Assembly: GCA_963741615.1 (NCBI GenBank)
Contig: CAVUIU010000012.1
Location: 57,540 to 121,539, forward strand
Direction: 5' to 3'
Origin: UBA9676 sp963741615
GTDB lineage: Bacteria > Actinomycetota > Actinomycetes > Streptosporangiales > Streptosporangiaceae
Length of the DNA stretch: 64,000 bases
In this document: piece after piece, positions 16,771 to 25,455 of the stretch
How positions within the stretch are numbered: position 1 is the stretch's first letter
Layout: each line of letters opens with the position of its first letter
The notes under the pieces: model-generated
Database searches by the model: none
Seen by the model: only the letters and a program-made list of their open reading frames with translations
What the model was told of the DNA's origin: nothing
Program-made: the position numbers and the translations under genes

Positions 16771-17393
16771 GACGGCTCCAGGTAGCAGTCCCACAGGTTG
16801 ACGTGCACGGCCACGCCGTGCTGATCATCCCGCCACAGGTCGGTGGCGTCGAACCGGACCGAGTATGTCGGCTCGTGGCGGCGGGCGGTGCCATGAGCTT
16901 CGATATCGGGCACCGAATGGGTGCCGTCCACCCGCACGACCGTCCCGGCTTTGCCCCGGACGTAGCCCGGGCAGCGGGTATGCCCGGGCGGATGCCACTC
17001 GCGCACCCGCACGCGGTCGCCGATCCCGAAGCGCGGCTTGCCGACGTCGGGACCGCCGTCAACGACCGGCGGCGCGAGCACCGGGCCGCTCAGCGGAAAC
17101 CGCCCGCCCGCGCGCGCCTCAAGCTCTGCCTGGGTCACCAGCCCGTGCTCGACAGCCAACGTGGCCGCCGCGGTGAGCCAATGCTCGTAGTAGCTCGACG
17201 TCAGGTAGTGGCCCGGTTCCATCCGCTCGATCGAGTGCCGGAACTCGCCCCCGCTCGCGTCAACTGCGCCGGCGACGACCGCCATCAGAGCCCGGGCCAC
17301 CGCCTGCCACCGGTCGGGAAACACCGGCTCAGCCGGCGAATGGACCACGGCCCCGAAACCCTGCCTGCCTCCCAGGTCATGGATGCCGTCCAC
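16767..17393 (-). CDS. Nitrile hydratase beta subunit
   Basis: Structural partner of the alpha subunit. The protein begins with the family-defining VDGIHDLGGRQGFG when started at the GTG at 17393. An ATG 21 bases upstream adds seven residues that the family lacks. The C-terminal SH3-like half shows FGIGDRVRVREWHPPGHTRCPGYVRGKAGTVV and, at the end, VHVNLWDCYLEP, both strongly conserved. At about 208 residues it is slightly short for the family (usually 210-230). First gene of the operon. Confidence 0.92.
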   Translation of the reverse strand: MDGIHDLGGRQGFGAVVHSPAEPVFPDRWQAVARALMAVVAGAVDASGGEFRHSIERMEPGHYLTSSYYEHWLTAAATLAVEHGLVTQAELEARAGGRFPLSGPVLAPPVVDGGPDVGKPRFGIGDRVRVREWHPPGHTRCPGYVRGKAGTVVRVDGTHSVPDIEAHGTARRHEPTYSVRFDATDLWRDDQHGVAVHVNLWDCYLEPS

Positions 17394-17575
17394 CAGCCAG
17401 ACTCTACCTTCCATGCCGGTGGGCGCCCCGGCTCCGCCGGGCCCAGCGCCCGGGCCGGTCCCGGTGGCTGTGCAAGTATGGCGCCGACAGCGAGCACCAG
17501 CCGATGTTCTGCCGCCTGTTCATGCGTCTGCTCCGGGCCACACCGGGGCGGGCGCCGGCACCGAAAGGTCAAGCC

Positions 17576-17947
17576 GTGCACCCATTCCGCACCGCGATCG
17601 AGGCAGGGGATCTGCCCCGCGCCCTCGCGCTGCTCGCCGAGGATGTCGTCTTCCGCAGCCCGGTCGTGTTCAAGCCCTACCACGGCCGTGCTGCCGTCGC
17701 GCCGATCCTGGCCGGTGTGGTGCGGGTATTCGAGGACTTCCGCTACGTGCGCGAGATCGGCGCCGACGGCGCGCGTGATCACGCCCTGCTGTTCGAGGCA
17801 CGCATCGGGGATCGCTACCTGGAAGGCTGCGACTTCCTGCACACCGCAGACGACGGCTTGATCGACCAGTTCGCTGTGATGGTCAGGCCGCTGTCCGCCG
17901 CTCTCGCCCTGGCAGAAGCGATGAAGGCACAGCTTGCCGGCCAGTGA
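17576..17947 (+). CDS. NTF2-like/SnoaL-like domain protein
   Basis: A 123-residue alpha+beta cone-fold protein: FRTAIEAGDLPRALALLAEDVVFRSPVVFKPYHGRAAVAPIL is the characteristic opening, followed by GRDYLEGCDFLHTADDGLIDQFAVMVRP-like strands. Members bind small hydrophobic ligands or act as isomerases/cyclases; no catalytic set can be assigned. The GTG at 17576 after GAAAGG is preferred, since the residues encoded upstream do not fit the family. Divergent from the nitrile hydratase operon and 21 bases before the serine hydrolase gene, probably the same transcript. Confidence 0.8.
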   Translation: MHPFRTAIEAGDLPRALALLAEDVVFRSPVVFKPYHGRAAVAPILAGVVRVFEDFRYVREIGADGARDHALLFEARIGDRYLEGCDFLHTADDGLIDQFAVMVRPLSAALALAEAMKAQLAGQ

Positions 17948-17968
17948 CGAGGCTGGGAGGCAGGAACA

Positions 17969-19498
17969 GTGGTGACCGCGCCGATCGATGAGCCCGAGCT
18001 GGACACCAGGGTCGCCGAGATCCTGCACCGCTGGCCGGTCGCCGGCCTGGCGGTGGGGGTGGTCCGCGGCGGGTCCCTGGCGTGGTTCCGTGGGCACGGC
18101 GTCGCCGACATCGAGTCGGGCGCGCCGGTCGGGAAGGACACCGTCTTCCGGATCGACTCGCTCACCAAGACCATGACGGCGGTCGCCGTTATGCAGCTGT
18201 GGGAGGAGGGACTGGTCGATATCGACGCGCCAGCGGGCGGCTACCTGCGTGCCTACCGGCTGGTCCCCGCCAGAGCGAGCTTCCGGCCGGTGACGTTGCG
18301 GCACCTGCTGACCCATACCGCCGGAGTCCGTGCGGTGCGGAAACCCTCTGACCTGCTCCGGCCAGCGCTGGGCTGGGGCACGCGGGTGGGACGCCCGGCT
18401 CCCTCGCTCGCCGGGTACTACCGAGGCGGCCTGCACGTCAACGTCGAGCCGGGCACCAAATGGGCCTACTCCAATCACGGGTTCGCCACGCTCGGCCAGA
18501 TCGTCGAGGACGCCAGCGGGCTCCCGCTCGGCCGCTACCTCCGCGAGCGCGTGTTCGGCCCCCTCGGTATGGAGCACTCCGATCTCGTCCGGTCCGAGCG
18601 GGTGCGGCCCCGCCTCGCCACCGGGTACACGCTGGGCTCCCGCGGGCTCAAGGCAGCCGCCGACCGCGAGATAGTGCCGGCCGGCGCCGGCTCGGTCTAC
18701 TCCACCACGGCCGATATGGCCCGCTACGTCGCGGCGCTGCTGGGCGGCGGCGCCAACTCCCGCGGCGCGGTGCTCCAATCCGCGACGCTCGCCCGGATGT
18801 TCGAGCCCCATTACCAGCCCGATCCCCGGATACCGGGCATGGGCCTGGGGTTTTTCCGCGGCGAGGCAGGCGGACACCGGACCGTCGGTCACGACGGGAT
18901 CTGGAATGGCTTCCACGCCGCCATGGTGCTCGCCCCCGGCGAGGGGATCGGTGTCCTCGCGTTGGCCAACACCGGGCCGTTCAGCCCTCTCAGCGCGCCG
19001 GCCCCCGTCGCCAACGCGGTCCTGCGCAGTCTCCTCGGCCTCCCCGATGACGCCGTGCGCACGGACGTCCCGGAGCAACCCGGGGCCTGGGGTGACCTGT
19101 CCGGCTGGTACTCCCTTGGTCCCGGGGTGCTGACCGACCCCCAGCCCAGGATGCTCGGGCCAGGCGTCGAGGTCGTCGTCCGCCACGGCCACCTCACCAT
19201 CCGTGGACAGATCCCGGTCCCCGCTGTCCGCAGGGGACTTCGCCTCTACCCTGACGGCGACGACCCCCACGCCTTCCGCGTCGAACTCCCCGGGTTCGGG
19301 TCGGGTACCTCTCCTGTCGTGTTCAGCCGCGAGCCCGGCGGTGACGTGACGGCCCTCCACCTCGGCGTCCAGCCACTGTCCTTCCACAAGCGGCCTGACG
19401 CCCGGAACCCCAGGCCGTGGGTCACCGGCGCGCTGACGGCGGCCGGCGTCGTGGCGCTCGCCGTGGGTCACCGGCGCCGGGCCCGGCGTGCGCGCTGA
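17969..19498 (+). CDS. Beta-lactamase-family serine hydrolase
   Basis: A 509-residue penicillin-binding-protein-like hydrolase (class C beta-lactamase/esterase superfamily). The nucleophile motif is SLTKTM (SxxK), the second motif YSNHGFA (YxN), and the third probably GHDGIW (HxG-like). A further ~130 residues follow, then a single hydrophobic segment ending in an Arg-rich tail (VTGALTAAGVVALAVGHRRRARRAR), which could anchor it in the membrane. There is no N-terminal signal peptide, so topology is uncertain. Starts at GTG after GGGAGGCAGGAA. True beta-lactam hydrolysis is unlikely; peptidase or esterase activity is more typical. Confidence 0.82.
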   Translation: MVTAPIDEPELDTRVAEILHRWPVAGLAVGVVRGGSLAWFRGHGVADIESGAPVGKDTVFRIDSLTKTMTAVAVMQLWEEGLVDIDAPAGGYLRAYRLVPARASFRPVTLRHLLTHTAGVRAVRKPSDLLRPALGWGTRVGRPAPSLAGYYRGGLHVNVEPGTKWAYSNHGFATLGQIVEDASGLPLGRYLRERVFGPLGMEHSDLVRSERVRPRLATGYTLGSRGLKAAADREIVPAGAGSVYSTTADMARYVAALLGGGANSRGAVLQSATLARMFEPHYQPDPRIPGMGLGFFRGEAGGHRTVGHDGIWNGFHAAMVLAPGEGIGVLALANTGPFSPLSAPAPVANAVLRSLLGLPDDAVRTDVPEQPGAWGDLSGWYSLGPGVLTDPQPRMLGPGVEVVVRHGHLTIRGQIPVPAVRRGLRLYPDGDDPHAFRVELPGFGSGTSPVVFSREPGGDVTALHLGVQPLSFHKRPDARNPRPWVTGALTAAGVVALAVGHRRRARRAR

Positions 19499-19503
19499 CC
19501 TTC

Positions 19504-20361
19504 TCAGCAGGCCGGCCCGGAGGTGACCGGGTGCTGCCCCGGGCCTGGCTGGTTCTGGCCTGCCGTCATGACGTGACCGTCCACCCTGCGGAGCCGCCCT
19601 TCGCGGACGAGGTCGTCAACGAGCGTGTCTGTCCAGTACCACTGCCAGGAGAACCAGCGCCGCAGCTCAGGCTCGGGTGCGACGGCTGACGCGTGAACGC
19701 CGGCGGCGAGCAGGTGCTTGAGCGCCCGGCCCGGGTCTGCATCCGTCCCGCCGGTCCCCGGATAGGCCTGGTCCCAGCGCGCCAGCTCGCTCGAATGCTG
19801 GTGTCCCTGGCCGGCGGCGACCTGGAGCGGGCGCGAGATGATCGCGCCGCACCGCTCCAGCGGTGCCCGCAGCGACTTCAGCTCCTGCCGCTTCAGCCCG
19901 AGCTCGGTGCGCAGGTCCTCGACGCTGGACGGCCCCGCGGCGGCCAGGTGATCCAGCAGCCGGGCCCAGCCGCGGTCGGCTGCGCGCATGCGCGCGATCT
20001 CCGCGCGGCAGATCGGGTCGAGCAGGCCCGCCACTTCCCCGGTCACCAGCAGGTTCTTGCCGCGGTGAACCGCGGTGATCAGGTAGCCGCGCCCGGCGAG
20101 CTCACCGAACCATGGCCATTTCGTGGCCGGCCAGGTGGCGAAGCCGGGGCTGCCGGGCTGGTACGGGTCCTCATGACACGCCTCGTACAGGCTCGGCAGC
20201 GCGCAGTCCGCCGTGCGCGTCAGCAGCCCGCGGTCGCGCAGGAACTGCTCCGCCTCATCCAGCGACCGGAGCACCCGGTCCGGGCTCAGGCGGCACTGGA
20301 ACTCCCGCCGCTCCCGCACCTCGGTCAGCGACTCCACGCTGTCATCCTCCCCGGCGGCCAC
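19504..20361 (-). CDS. AlkZ-related winged-helix protein
   Basis: A 285-residue protein resembling the HTH_42/AlkZ-like family, which includes the interstrand-crosslink DNA glycosylase AlkZ and many uncharacterised relatives. Readable parts: a helix-turn-helix-like stretch SSVEDLRTELGLKRQELKSLRAPLERCGAII; aromatic FSWQWYWTDTLVDDLVREGRLRRVDGHV near the C-terminus, which fits the last winged helix; and TWPATKWPWFGELAGRGYL. The catalytic QxQ motif of AlkZ is not evident, so it may not be a glycosylase. Starts at GTG. Convergent with the serine hydrolase gene, 5 bases between stops. Confidence 0.55.
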   Translation of the reverse strand: MAAGEDDSVESLTEVRERREFQCRLSPDRVLRSLDEAEQFLRDRGLLTRTADCALPSLYEACHEDPYQPGSPGFATWPATKWPWFGELAGRGYLITAVHRGKNLLVTGEVAGLLDPICRAEIARMRAADRGWARLLDHLAAAGPSSVEDLRTELGLKRQELKSLRAPLERCGAIISRPLQVAAGQGHQHSSELARWDQAYPGTGGTDADPGRALKHLLAAGVHASAVAPEPELRRWFSWQWYWTDTLVDDLVREGRLRRVDGHVMTAGQNQPGPGQHPVTSGPAC

Positions 20362-20548
20362 CCGGGCAGTCCGGTCACGCTGCCTGTCCAGTGGCCGAAC
20401 AAGTCGCGCTGGCCTGCGCGGCCATCATGTGTCTCACCCGTGCAGGGTGATGCCGGTGACCCCTCCTGGGCGAAGGCTTGGCCTGGGCTGGCGCAGAACC
20501 GTTGAGCCGACCACCGCCGGGATCCTGCCTGGCGCGAAGGAGGAAGTA

Positions 20549-20953
20549 ATGACACTGGCTTCGTCGTCCTACCCGCTCTTGAACCTCTTCTGGTCGATGC
20601 TCATTTTCTTTCTGTGGGTGATCTGGATCTGGATCCTGATCATGGTGTTCATCGACATCTTCCGCAGTCACGACCTGTCCGGCTGGGCCAAGGCCCTGTG
20701 GTTCCTGTTCGTCCTGTTCATCCCGCTCGTCGGCGTGCTGGTCTACCTGATCGCCCGCGGTGGCTCGATGCACGAGCGGGCCGTGCGGCAGGCTCAGCAG
20801 CATGACGCGGAGACCCGCGCCTACATCCAGCAGGCCGCGGCGAGCTCGCCGGCCAGCACGGCGGACCAGCTGGCGAAGCTGGCAGACCTGCGCGACCGGG
20901 GGGTCATCTCCGCCGCGGAGTTCGACCGTGAGAAGGCCAAGATCCTGGCCTGA
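20549..20953 (+). CDS. PLDc_N/SHOCT domain membrane protein
   Basis: A 134-residue protein with two transmembrane helices (LFWSMLIFFLWVIWIWILIMVFIDIF and WAKALWFLFVLFIPLVGVLVYLIA). The stretch from SHDLSGWAKALW to LIARG matches the phospholipase D N-terminal-type membrane module. It ends with a SHOCT motif, STADQLAKLADLRDRGVISAAEFDREKAKILA. The ATG is preceded by AAGGAGGAAGTA, an excellent ribosome site. Widespread in actinobacteria, with no assigned function. Monocistronic, ended by the hairpin just downstream. Confidence 0.87.
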   Translation: MTLASSSYPLLNLFWSMLIFFLWVIWIWILIMVFIDIFRSHDLSGWAKALWFLFVLFIPLVGVLVYLIARGGSMHERAVRQAQQHDAETRAYIQQAAASSPASTADQLAKLADLRDRGVISAAEFDREKAKILA

Positions 20954-20964
20954 CGTGGTTCTTG

Positions 20965-20995
20965 CACCCGGTCGGGTCTTGCACCCGACCGGGTG
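20965..20995 (+). terminator. Terminator hairpin after SHOCT gene
   Basis: Perfect 13-bp stem CACCCGGTCGGGT/ACCCGACCGGGTG with a 5-base loop, 11 bases after the stop codon. No T-run follows; the stem strength makes termination likely. Confidence 0.6.
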
Positions 20996-21068
20996 TTGCA
21001 CCGCCAGCGGCATGGCGCCCGCTCCGCAGCTCCAGGTATGGCGTGCAACTGGCCCGCGGACGCCGCCC

Positions 21069-21380
21069 TCAGTCCTGCTGACCCGTGGCCCCCGCTTCCT
21101 CAGCCCCGGGTCCGTATCCGGCATTGCTCAGCATCCGGCGAAGGTTGACAACCGTCTGGGTGCCGATGTCCTTATGCGCGGGGACGTCGAAGAATTCGGT
21201 CCGGGACCCGACGGTCACGGCAACCATGCCATCGCTGTGCTCCACGACCGAGCCGATCGCCTTCAGCAAGGACACCACGGCATGCCACTCGATGTTGTGG
21301 CTCACGGGATGCTGGAAGATCTGGCGCAGCGTGTTGCGGTGATGGTTGTTGAGGTGCACAGGCTCTGACGTCGATGACAT
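21069..21380 (-). CDS. HicA-like small protein, no partner seen
   Basis: A 103-residue protein, NHHRNTLRQIFQHPVSHNIEWHAVVSLLKAIGSVVEHSDGMVAVTVGSRTEFF..., close to a family of small dsRBD-like proteins resembling HicA mRNA interferases. The catalytic His expected in HicA (in a GSH-type motif) is not clearly present; HPVSHNIEW is the nearest match. No HicB-like antitoxin is adjacent, so a toxin role is doubtful. ATG start; the Gly/Ala-rich C-terminus is probably disordered. Confidence 0.55.
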   Translation of the reverse strand: MSSTSEPVHLNNHHRNTLRQIFQHPVSHNIEWHAVVSLLKAIGSVVEHSDGMVAVTVGSRTEFFDVPAHKDIGTQTVVNLRRMLSNAGYGPGAEEAGATGQQD

Positions 21381-21516
21381 CCGGGCTCCTCTCCTGCCCC
21401 GTCACACGATAGCCCGGAGCCGGTGGCGCGCCTGCGTCCGGCAGGGGGAAAGGCGGCCACGGCCAATGTCGCTGGCAAGGACCGGGACGCGCCTCACCCC
21501 ACGGGGGTGACCCCCG

Positions 21517-22206
21517 TCAGCCCCCGGGTTCCGGGCCGGTCACGGAAGGGCGGGCGGTGAGGATGTCGATGCTCAGTGCCAGGATCCAGGCCGGGAACAG
21601 CAGTTCCACCCAGGGGGAGATGCCGATGCCGACCAGCAGCACCAGGGCGGTCGCGAGCCCGGCAAACTCAAGCCACCGGGAAACGATGTGGGTGCGGCGG
21701 GCGATGGTCACCGTGGTGAGGGTGAACACCGCCGCCATCCGCATGGCGTAGACGTTGAGCAGGGCCGAGGTGACGTTGCGGCCCAGCGTCAGGGTGTCCG
21801 TGCCTGGCGGGCCCGCCCGCCTGGACGACTCGGCGATCAGGCCGCCGGCGATTGCCGCGGCCACGAACAGCATGCCCACGAAAAGCAGGCCGCTGCCCAG
21901 GAACACGGTCGCGAAGAACCGGTCCTCGTGCCTGCCGATCCGGTCCCGGATCACCCCGATGAACCACAGGAAGGCGATGCCGGCGAAGGGGACAAGGTTC
22001 AGCCCGATCGCCACGCTGGTTCTCCGTCCCGCATTGGTCAGCCAGGCGCCGCCGGCCCCGGGCTGGGCGGGGATCGACAGCCTGAGCAGCACCAGCGCCG
22101 TGATCAGGAGCACGGAGAACACGATCCCGGCGACCGCGGCCGCCCTGGGTGTTCGCAGCGGGCTCCCGGCCTCCAGCCCGCCCTGGCCCCTTGGCCCCTC
22201 GGTCAC
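21517..22206 (-). CDS. Six-helix integral membrane protein
   Basis: A 229-residue protein with about six hydrophobic segments (AAVAGIVFSVLLITALVLL, VAIGLNLVPFAGIAFLWFIGVI, FFATVFLGSGLLFVGMLFVAAAIAGGLI, ALLNVYAMRMAAVFTLTTVTI and two more). A conserved-looking FLWFIGVIRDRIGRHEDRFFATVFLGSGLLF is typical of a family of actinobacterial membrane proteins of unknown function. Starts at GTG. Neighbours give no clue to its role. Confidence 0.75.
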   Translation of the reverse strand: MTEGPRGQGGLEAGSPLRTPRAAAVAGIVFSVLLITALVLLRLSIPAQPGAGGAWLTNAGRRTSVAIGLNLVPFAGIAFLWFIGVIRDRIGRHEDRFFATVFLGSGLLFVGMLFVAAAIAGGLIAESSRRAGPPGTDTLTLGRNVTSALLNVYAMRMAAVFTLTTVTIARRTHIVSRWLEFAGLATALVLLVGIGISPWVELLFPAWILALSIDILTARPSVTGPEPGG

Positions 22207-22402
22207 GCGCCTCCCCCTCCGTACCTGGTCCGGCAGCCGCCGCCCCTCGGGCGTGCGCCCGACGTCTGGCCCTGCGCAGCGGCGTTGCCGGCACGTCCCG
22301 GCCGCAACTGCACCCCGGTCTTGTGCCGGCCCGGCCCGCGGCGCTTCTCGCTGGCGGGGTTCCCCGCGATCGTATCCGGCCGCGCCGGCCGACTACCCGA
22401 GG

Positions 22403-23434
22403 CTAGAACGGCAGACAGGTCGAGGCCAGCCGCCCATGGCCAGCCGGGCCGCCAGCCCGTGGCCAGCCGGGGCCGCGAGCCCGTGGCCAGCCGGGGCCGC
22501 CAGCCCACGGCACGCGGTGATCCCGGTTGCCCCCGGACTCAGGCGTGCGTGTCGCAGTGCACGCGGCCGGCCCGGGGACGGCGCGGGCGACGGCGGCTTC
22601 CACCTGGCGGCTTATCCGGTCCGCCGCAACGAGCGGCAGCGATCCATCGAGGCGGACCGCTATTTCCAGCAGCAGGGTCCGGCCCATCCAGCGGCCCCGG
22701 GCGGCGGCCGACCGGATACCGGGCACCGCCGCGGCGGCGTCCTCCGCGGCGTCCAGGTCACCGGGGTCCAGGCCGTCCATCAGCCGGATCAGCATGTCCT
22801 TGGTGACCTCGTAGCCGACATGGCAGATGAACGCGGTGATGGCGAACCCGGCCACCGGGTCGCCCCACGGATACCCGGCAGCGACCAGGATGAGACCGGT
22901 CAGGGCGCCCAGGGAGGAGATGGCGTCCAGCCAGGAGTGCCGGGCGTCGGCGATCAAAGTGAGTGAGCCGATCCGCTTTCCTACCCGCCGCTTGTACCAC
23001 GCGACGGCCTGGTTGCCGGCGATGCCCAGGGCGGCACCCGCCATGCCGATCCACACATCGGTGGTCTGGCCGTGCCCGGTCAGCTTGCGGTAGCTCTCGT
23101 ACCCGGCGAACAGGGCGCTCAGCCAGATCACCAGCGCCACGCCGAGCCCGGCCAGGTCCTCCGCCCGCTCATACCCGTAGGGGTGGCGGCGGGATGCTGG
23201 CTTCTTCGACACCCAGAAGCCGAGGAACACCACCGCGGAGGTCGACACGTCCGACAGGTTGTGGATCGCGTCGCCCAGCAGCGCCACCGACCCGGTGAGC
23301 ACGGCGAGCAGCAACTCCACCAGACCGGTCAGCGCGAGCCCGGCCGCGGAGAAACCGATCGCGCGGTTGGCGTCCCGCCGGTGCGCGGCATCGTCGCCGC
23401 CCGCCCGCTGGCTGCCAAGGGCGACCTCGGTCAT
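22403..23434 (-). CDS. Cation diffusion facilitator metal exporter
   Basis: A 343-residue CDF transporter (CzcD/ZitB type) that should export divalent metal by proton antiport. The transmembrane metal site is visible as HNLSDV in segment 2 and HSWLDAI in segment 5 (HxxxD). RRHPYGYERAEDLAGL after segment 2 is family-typical. The C-terminal cytoplasmic domain is present (DGLDPGDLDAAEDAAAAVPGI). The last ~40 residues are a GGPGWPRA-like low-complexity tail. The ATG at 23434 follows AGGGAGGCGG. It is divergent from nmtR, so nickel and cobalt are the likely cargo. Confidence 0.88.
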   Translation of the reverse strand: MTEVALGSQRAGGDDAAHRRDANRAIGFSAAGLALTGLVELLLAVLTGSVALLGDAIHNLSDVSTSAVVFLGFWVSKKPASRRHPYGYERAEDLAGLGVALVIWLSALFAGYESYRKLTGHGQTTDVWIGMAGAALGIAGNQAVAWYKRRVGKRIGSLTLIADARHSWLDAISSLGALTGLILVAAGYPWGDPVAGFAITAFICHVGYEVTKDMLIRLMDGLDPGDLDAAEDAAAAVPGIRSAAARGRWMGRTLLLEIAVRLDGSLPLVAADRISRQVEAAVARAVPGPAACTATRTPESGGNRDHRVPWAGGPGWPRARGPGWPRAGGPAGHGRLASTCLPF

Positions 23435-23508
23435 GGCTAGCCGCCTCCCTGGTTCAGCACCCGCCGCGAGGCGCCCCGACAACACCGATGCTCGCACTAT
23501 ACCGGATC

Positions 23509-23528
23509 ATATGAAGATCTAATCATGT
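23509..23528. promoter_or_regulatory. Candidate NmtR operator
   Basis: The AT-rich gap between divergent cation exporter and nmtR genes has an imperfect dyad, ATATGA-N8-TCATGT, centred on AGATCT, and a TCATATGA palindrome overlapping its left edge. Position and base composition fit an ArsR/SmtB-family operator. Confidence 0.55.
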
Positions 23529-23553
23529 GTACATCGATGATAGCCTGCCGATC

Positions 23554-23919
23554 ATGGGACACGGTGTCCGCGGCCGTTCCACGCCGGCTGCCCGCATCGA
23601 TGAGCAGACCGCCACGGCGGTCGCGGCGACCATGCAGGCGCTGGCGACCCCGAGCAGGCTGCGCATCCTGGGCCGGCTGCGCCAGGGCCCGGCGGCCGTC
23701 GGTGAGCTGGCCGCCGATGTCGGGATGGAGCAGTCCGCGGTCTCCCACCAGCTGAGGATGCTGCGTCATCTCGGCCTGGTCACCGGGCAGCGGGCCGGGC
23801 GGACGGTGACGTACGCCTTGTTCGACAGCCATGTCGCGATGCTGCTCGACGAGGCCGTCTATCACGCCGAGCATCTGCGCCTCGGAGTCCGCGACACCCC
23901 AGGCTCCAGCACGGCCTAG
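23554..23919 (+). CDS. nmtR: NmtR-type nickel/cobalt sensor (ArsR family)
   Basis: A 121-residue winged-helix repressor that should release DNA on binding Ni(II) or Co(II). The start MGHGVRG is decisive: the N-terminal Gly-His of NmtR contributes to the metal site, so the ATG at 23554 is chosen over a GTG at 23527. DNA-recognition helix: MEQSAVSHQLRMLRHLGLV. The alpha-5 metal motif DSHVAMLLDEAVYHAEH gives Asp91, His93, His104 and His107, matching the NmtR ligand set as I recall it from Mycobacterium. Divergent from a CDF exporter and 37 bases upstream of an MFS gene, both plausible targets. Confidence 0.92.
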   Translation: MGHGVRGRSTPAARIDEQTATAVAATMQALATPSRLRILGRLRQGPAAVGELAADVGMEQSAVSHQLRMLRHLGLVTGQRAGRTVTYALFDSHVAMLLDEAVYHAEHLRLGVRDTPGSSTA

Positions 23920-23956
23920 CCGGGGACCGAGGCCGGCGGGACCGGAGGAGCTGCTG

Positions 23957-25369
23957 ATGAGCGAGGGCGGGGTGCGGGGGCTTTGGGCGCCGCAGACACG
24001 GGCGCTGACCACCGGCCTCGTCCTGACGATCACCTTCGTGGCGTCGGAGGCGCTGGCGGTGGTGACGGTGATGCCGGTCGTCGCCCATGATCTTGGCGGG
24101 CTGCGCCTGTACGGCTGGGTGTTCAGCGCGTTCATGCTGGGCTGTGTGGTCGGCATCGTGGCCGCCGGCCGGGCGGCCGACCGGCGCGGGCCCGCGATCC
24201 CGTTCGTGGCCGGGCTGGTGCTGTTCGGATCGGGGCTGACCGTGGCCGGTTTGGCGCCCTCAATGGGAGTCCTGGTCGCGGGCCGCGTGCTGCAGGGCCT
24301 GGGTGCGGGCGCGATCCCGTCGGTGGCCTATGCCTCGATCGGCCGCAGCCTGCCCGCCCCGCTTCAGGCCCGCATGATGGCGGTCCTGTCCACCGCGTGG
24401 GTCGCGCCGGGACTGATCGGCCCGGCGCTGGCGGCCGAGGTGGCGCACGTGTTCGGGTGGCGGTGGGTCTTCCTCGGCTTGCTGCCCGTGGTCGGGGTGG
24501 CCGGGTCGATTGCCGTGCCAGCCCTGATCCGGCTCGGCCCGCCCGGCTCCGCCCAGGCGGGGGAGCACCGGCTGATCGACGGCATCCTCACCGCGGCCGG
24601 CGCCACGATGATCCTGGCCGGCCTCACGGTCGCGGCCGGCTCCGGTGCCATCCTGGCCGGCCTGGGGCTGATCCTGGCCGGCCTGGCCGCTGGGCTGCCC
24701 GCGCTGCGCCGGCTGGTCCCGGCCGGCACCCTGACAGCGCGTCCCGGGCTGCCAGCCACGATCCTCAGCCGGGGTCTGCTGACGTTCGCGTTCTTCGGGG
24801 CGGACGCCTACGTGACCCTGTCGGTGACGGCGGTGCGCCACCGCAGCCCGGTGGTGGCCGGCATCGCCGTCACCGGCGCCACGCTGGCCTGGACCGCCGG
24901 TGCCTGGGTACAGGCCAGGCTCAGTGACAGCTGGGAAGGACGCCGCCTGGTGCGCATCGGGCTGGTGATCGTCCTGGCCGGCATCGCCGGGATGGTCCTG
25001 ATGCTGCAGCCGGGCGTGCCGGTGGCGGTGGGCCTGGCGGCCTGGACCGTCGCGGGCCTGGGCATGGGCCTGGCGTACGCGCCCACGTCGCTGATGATGC
25101 TGCGGAAGGCACCACCGGGCCGGGAAGGACGGACGTCGGCGTCGCTGAACCTGGCCGACGTGCTCGGCACCGCGATCGGCATCGGCGTGGGCGGGGCTGC
25201 CGTTGCGGCCGGTGCGGGCAGGAACCTTCACCTGGGTATCACGGCCGCCTTCGCCGTCGCGGCGGCAGCGGCTGTCGTGGCGCTGGTACTCACCCGCCAG
25301 CTGCCGGCTGGCACCAACTCATCCCCGCCGCCCGCCGCGCGCCGCCTGCCCGCACGGCTGCCGGATTAG
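23957..25369 (+). CDS. MFS transporter
   Basis: A 470-residue major facilitator with 12 to 14 hydrophobic segments. Motif A-like AAGRAADRRGPAIPF lies after segment 2, and the motif C-like GPALAAEVAHVFGWRWVFL resembles drug/H+ antiporters of the EmrB type. The start ATG follows GGAGGAGCTGCTG. The short gap after nmtR suggests co-transcription, so it may respond to metal, although its sequence looks like a drug exporter rather than a known metal carrier (such as the NreB family). Substrate unknown. Confidence 0.83.
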   Translation: MSEGGVRGLWAPQTRALTTGLVLTITFVASEALAVVTVMPVVAHDLGGLRLYGWVFSAFMLGCVVGIVAAGRAADRRGPAIPFVAGLVLFGSGLTVAGLAPSMGVLVAGRVLQGLGAGAIPSVAYASIGRSLPAPLQARMMAVLSTAWVAPGLIGPALAAEVAHVFGWRWVFLGLLPVVGVAGSIAVPALIRLGPPGSAQAGEHRLIDGILTAAGATMILAGLTVAAGSGAILAGLGLILAGLAAGLPALRRLVPAGTLTARPGLPATILSRGLLTFAFFGADAYVTLSVTAVRHRSPVVAGIAVTGATLAWTAGAWVQARLSDSWEGRRLVRIGLVIVLAGIAGMVLMLQPGVPVAVGLAAWTVAGLGMGLAYAPTSLMMLRKAPPGREGRTSASLNLADVLGTAIGIGVGGAAVAAGAGRNLHLGITAAFAVAAAAAVVALVLTRQLPAGTNSSPPPAARRLPARLPD

Positions 25370-25455
25370 CCACCCATGAGCCCGGGGACTTCCGTCCCGG
25401 AATGAACACAGATGCGTCCCCGGAGACGCGTGAAGTGTCGCGGGCGCATCAGCTA

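Noticed and set aside
17285..19471. A 728-codon open frame opposite the NTF2-like and serine hydrolase genes
   Set aside because: Composition is Gly/Arg/His/Gln-rich with no domain, and both sense genes have clear motifs.
21069..21380. HicAB toxin-antitoxin system
   Set aside because: No HicB-like frame occurs within several hundred bases on either side, and the catalytic motif is unclear.
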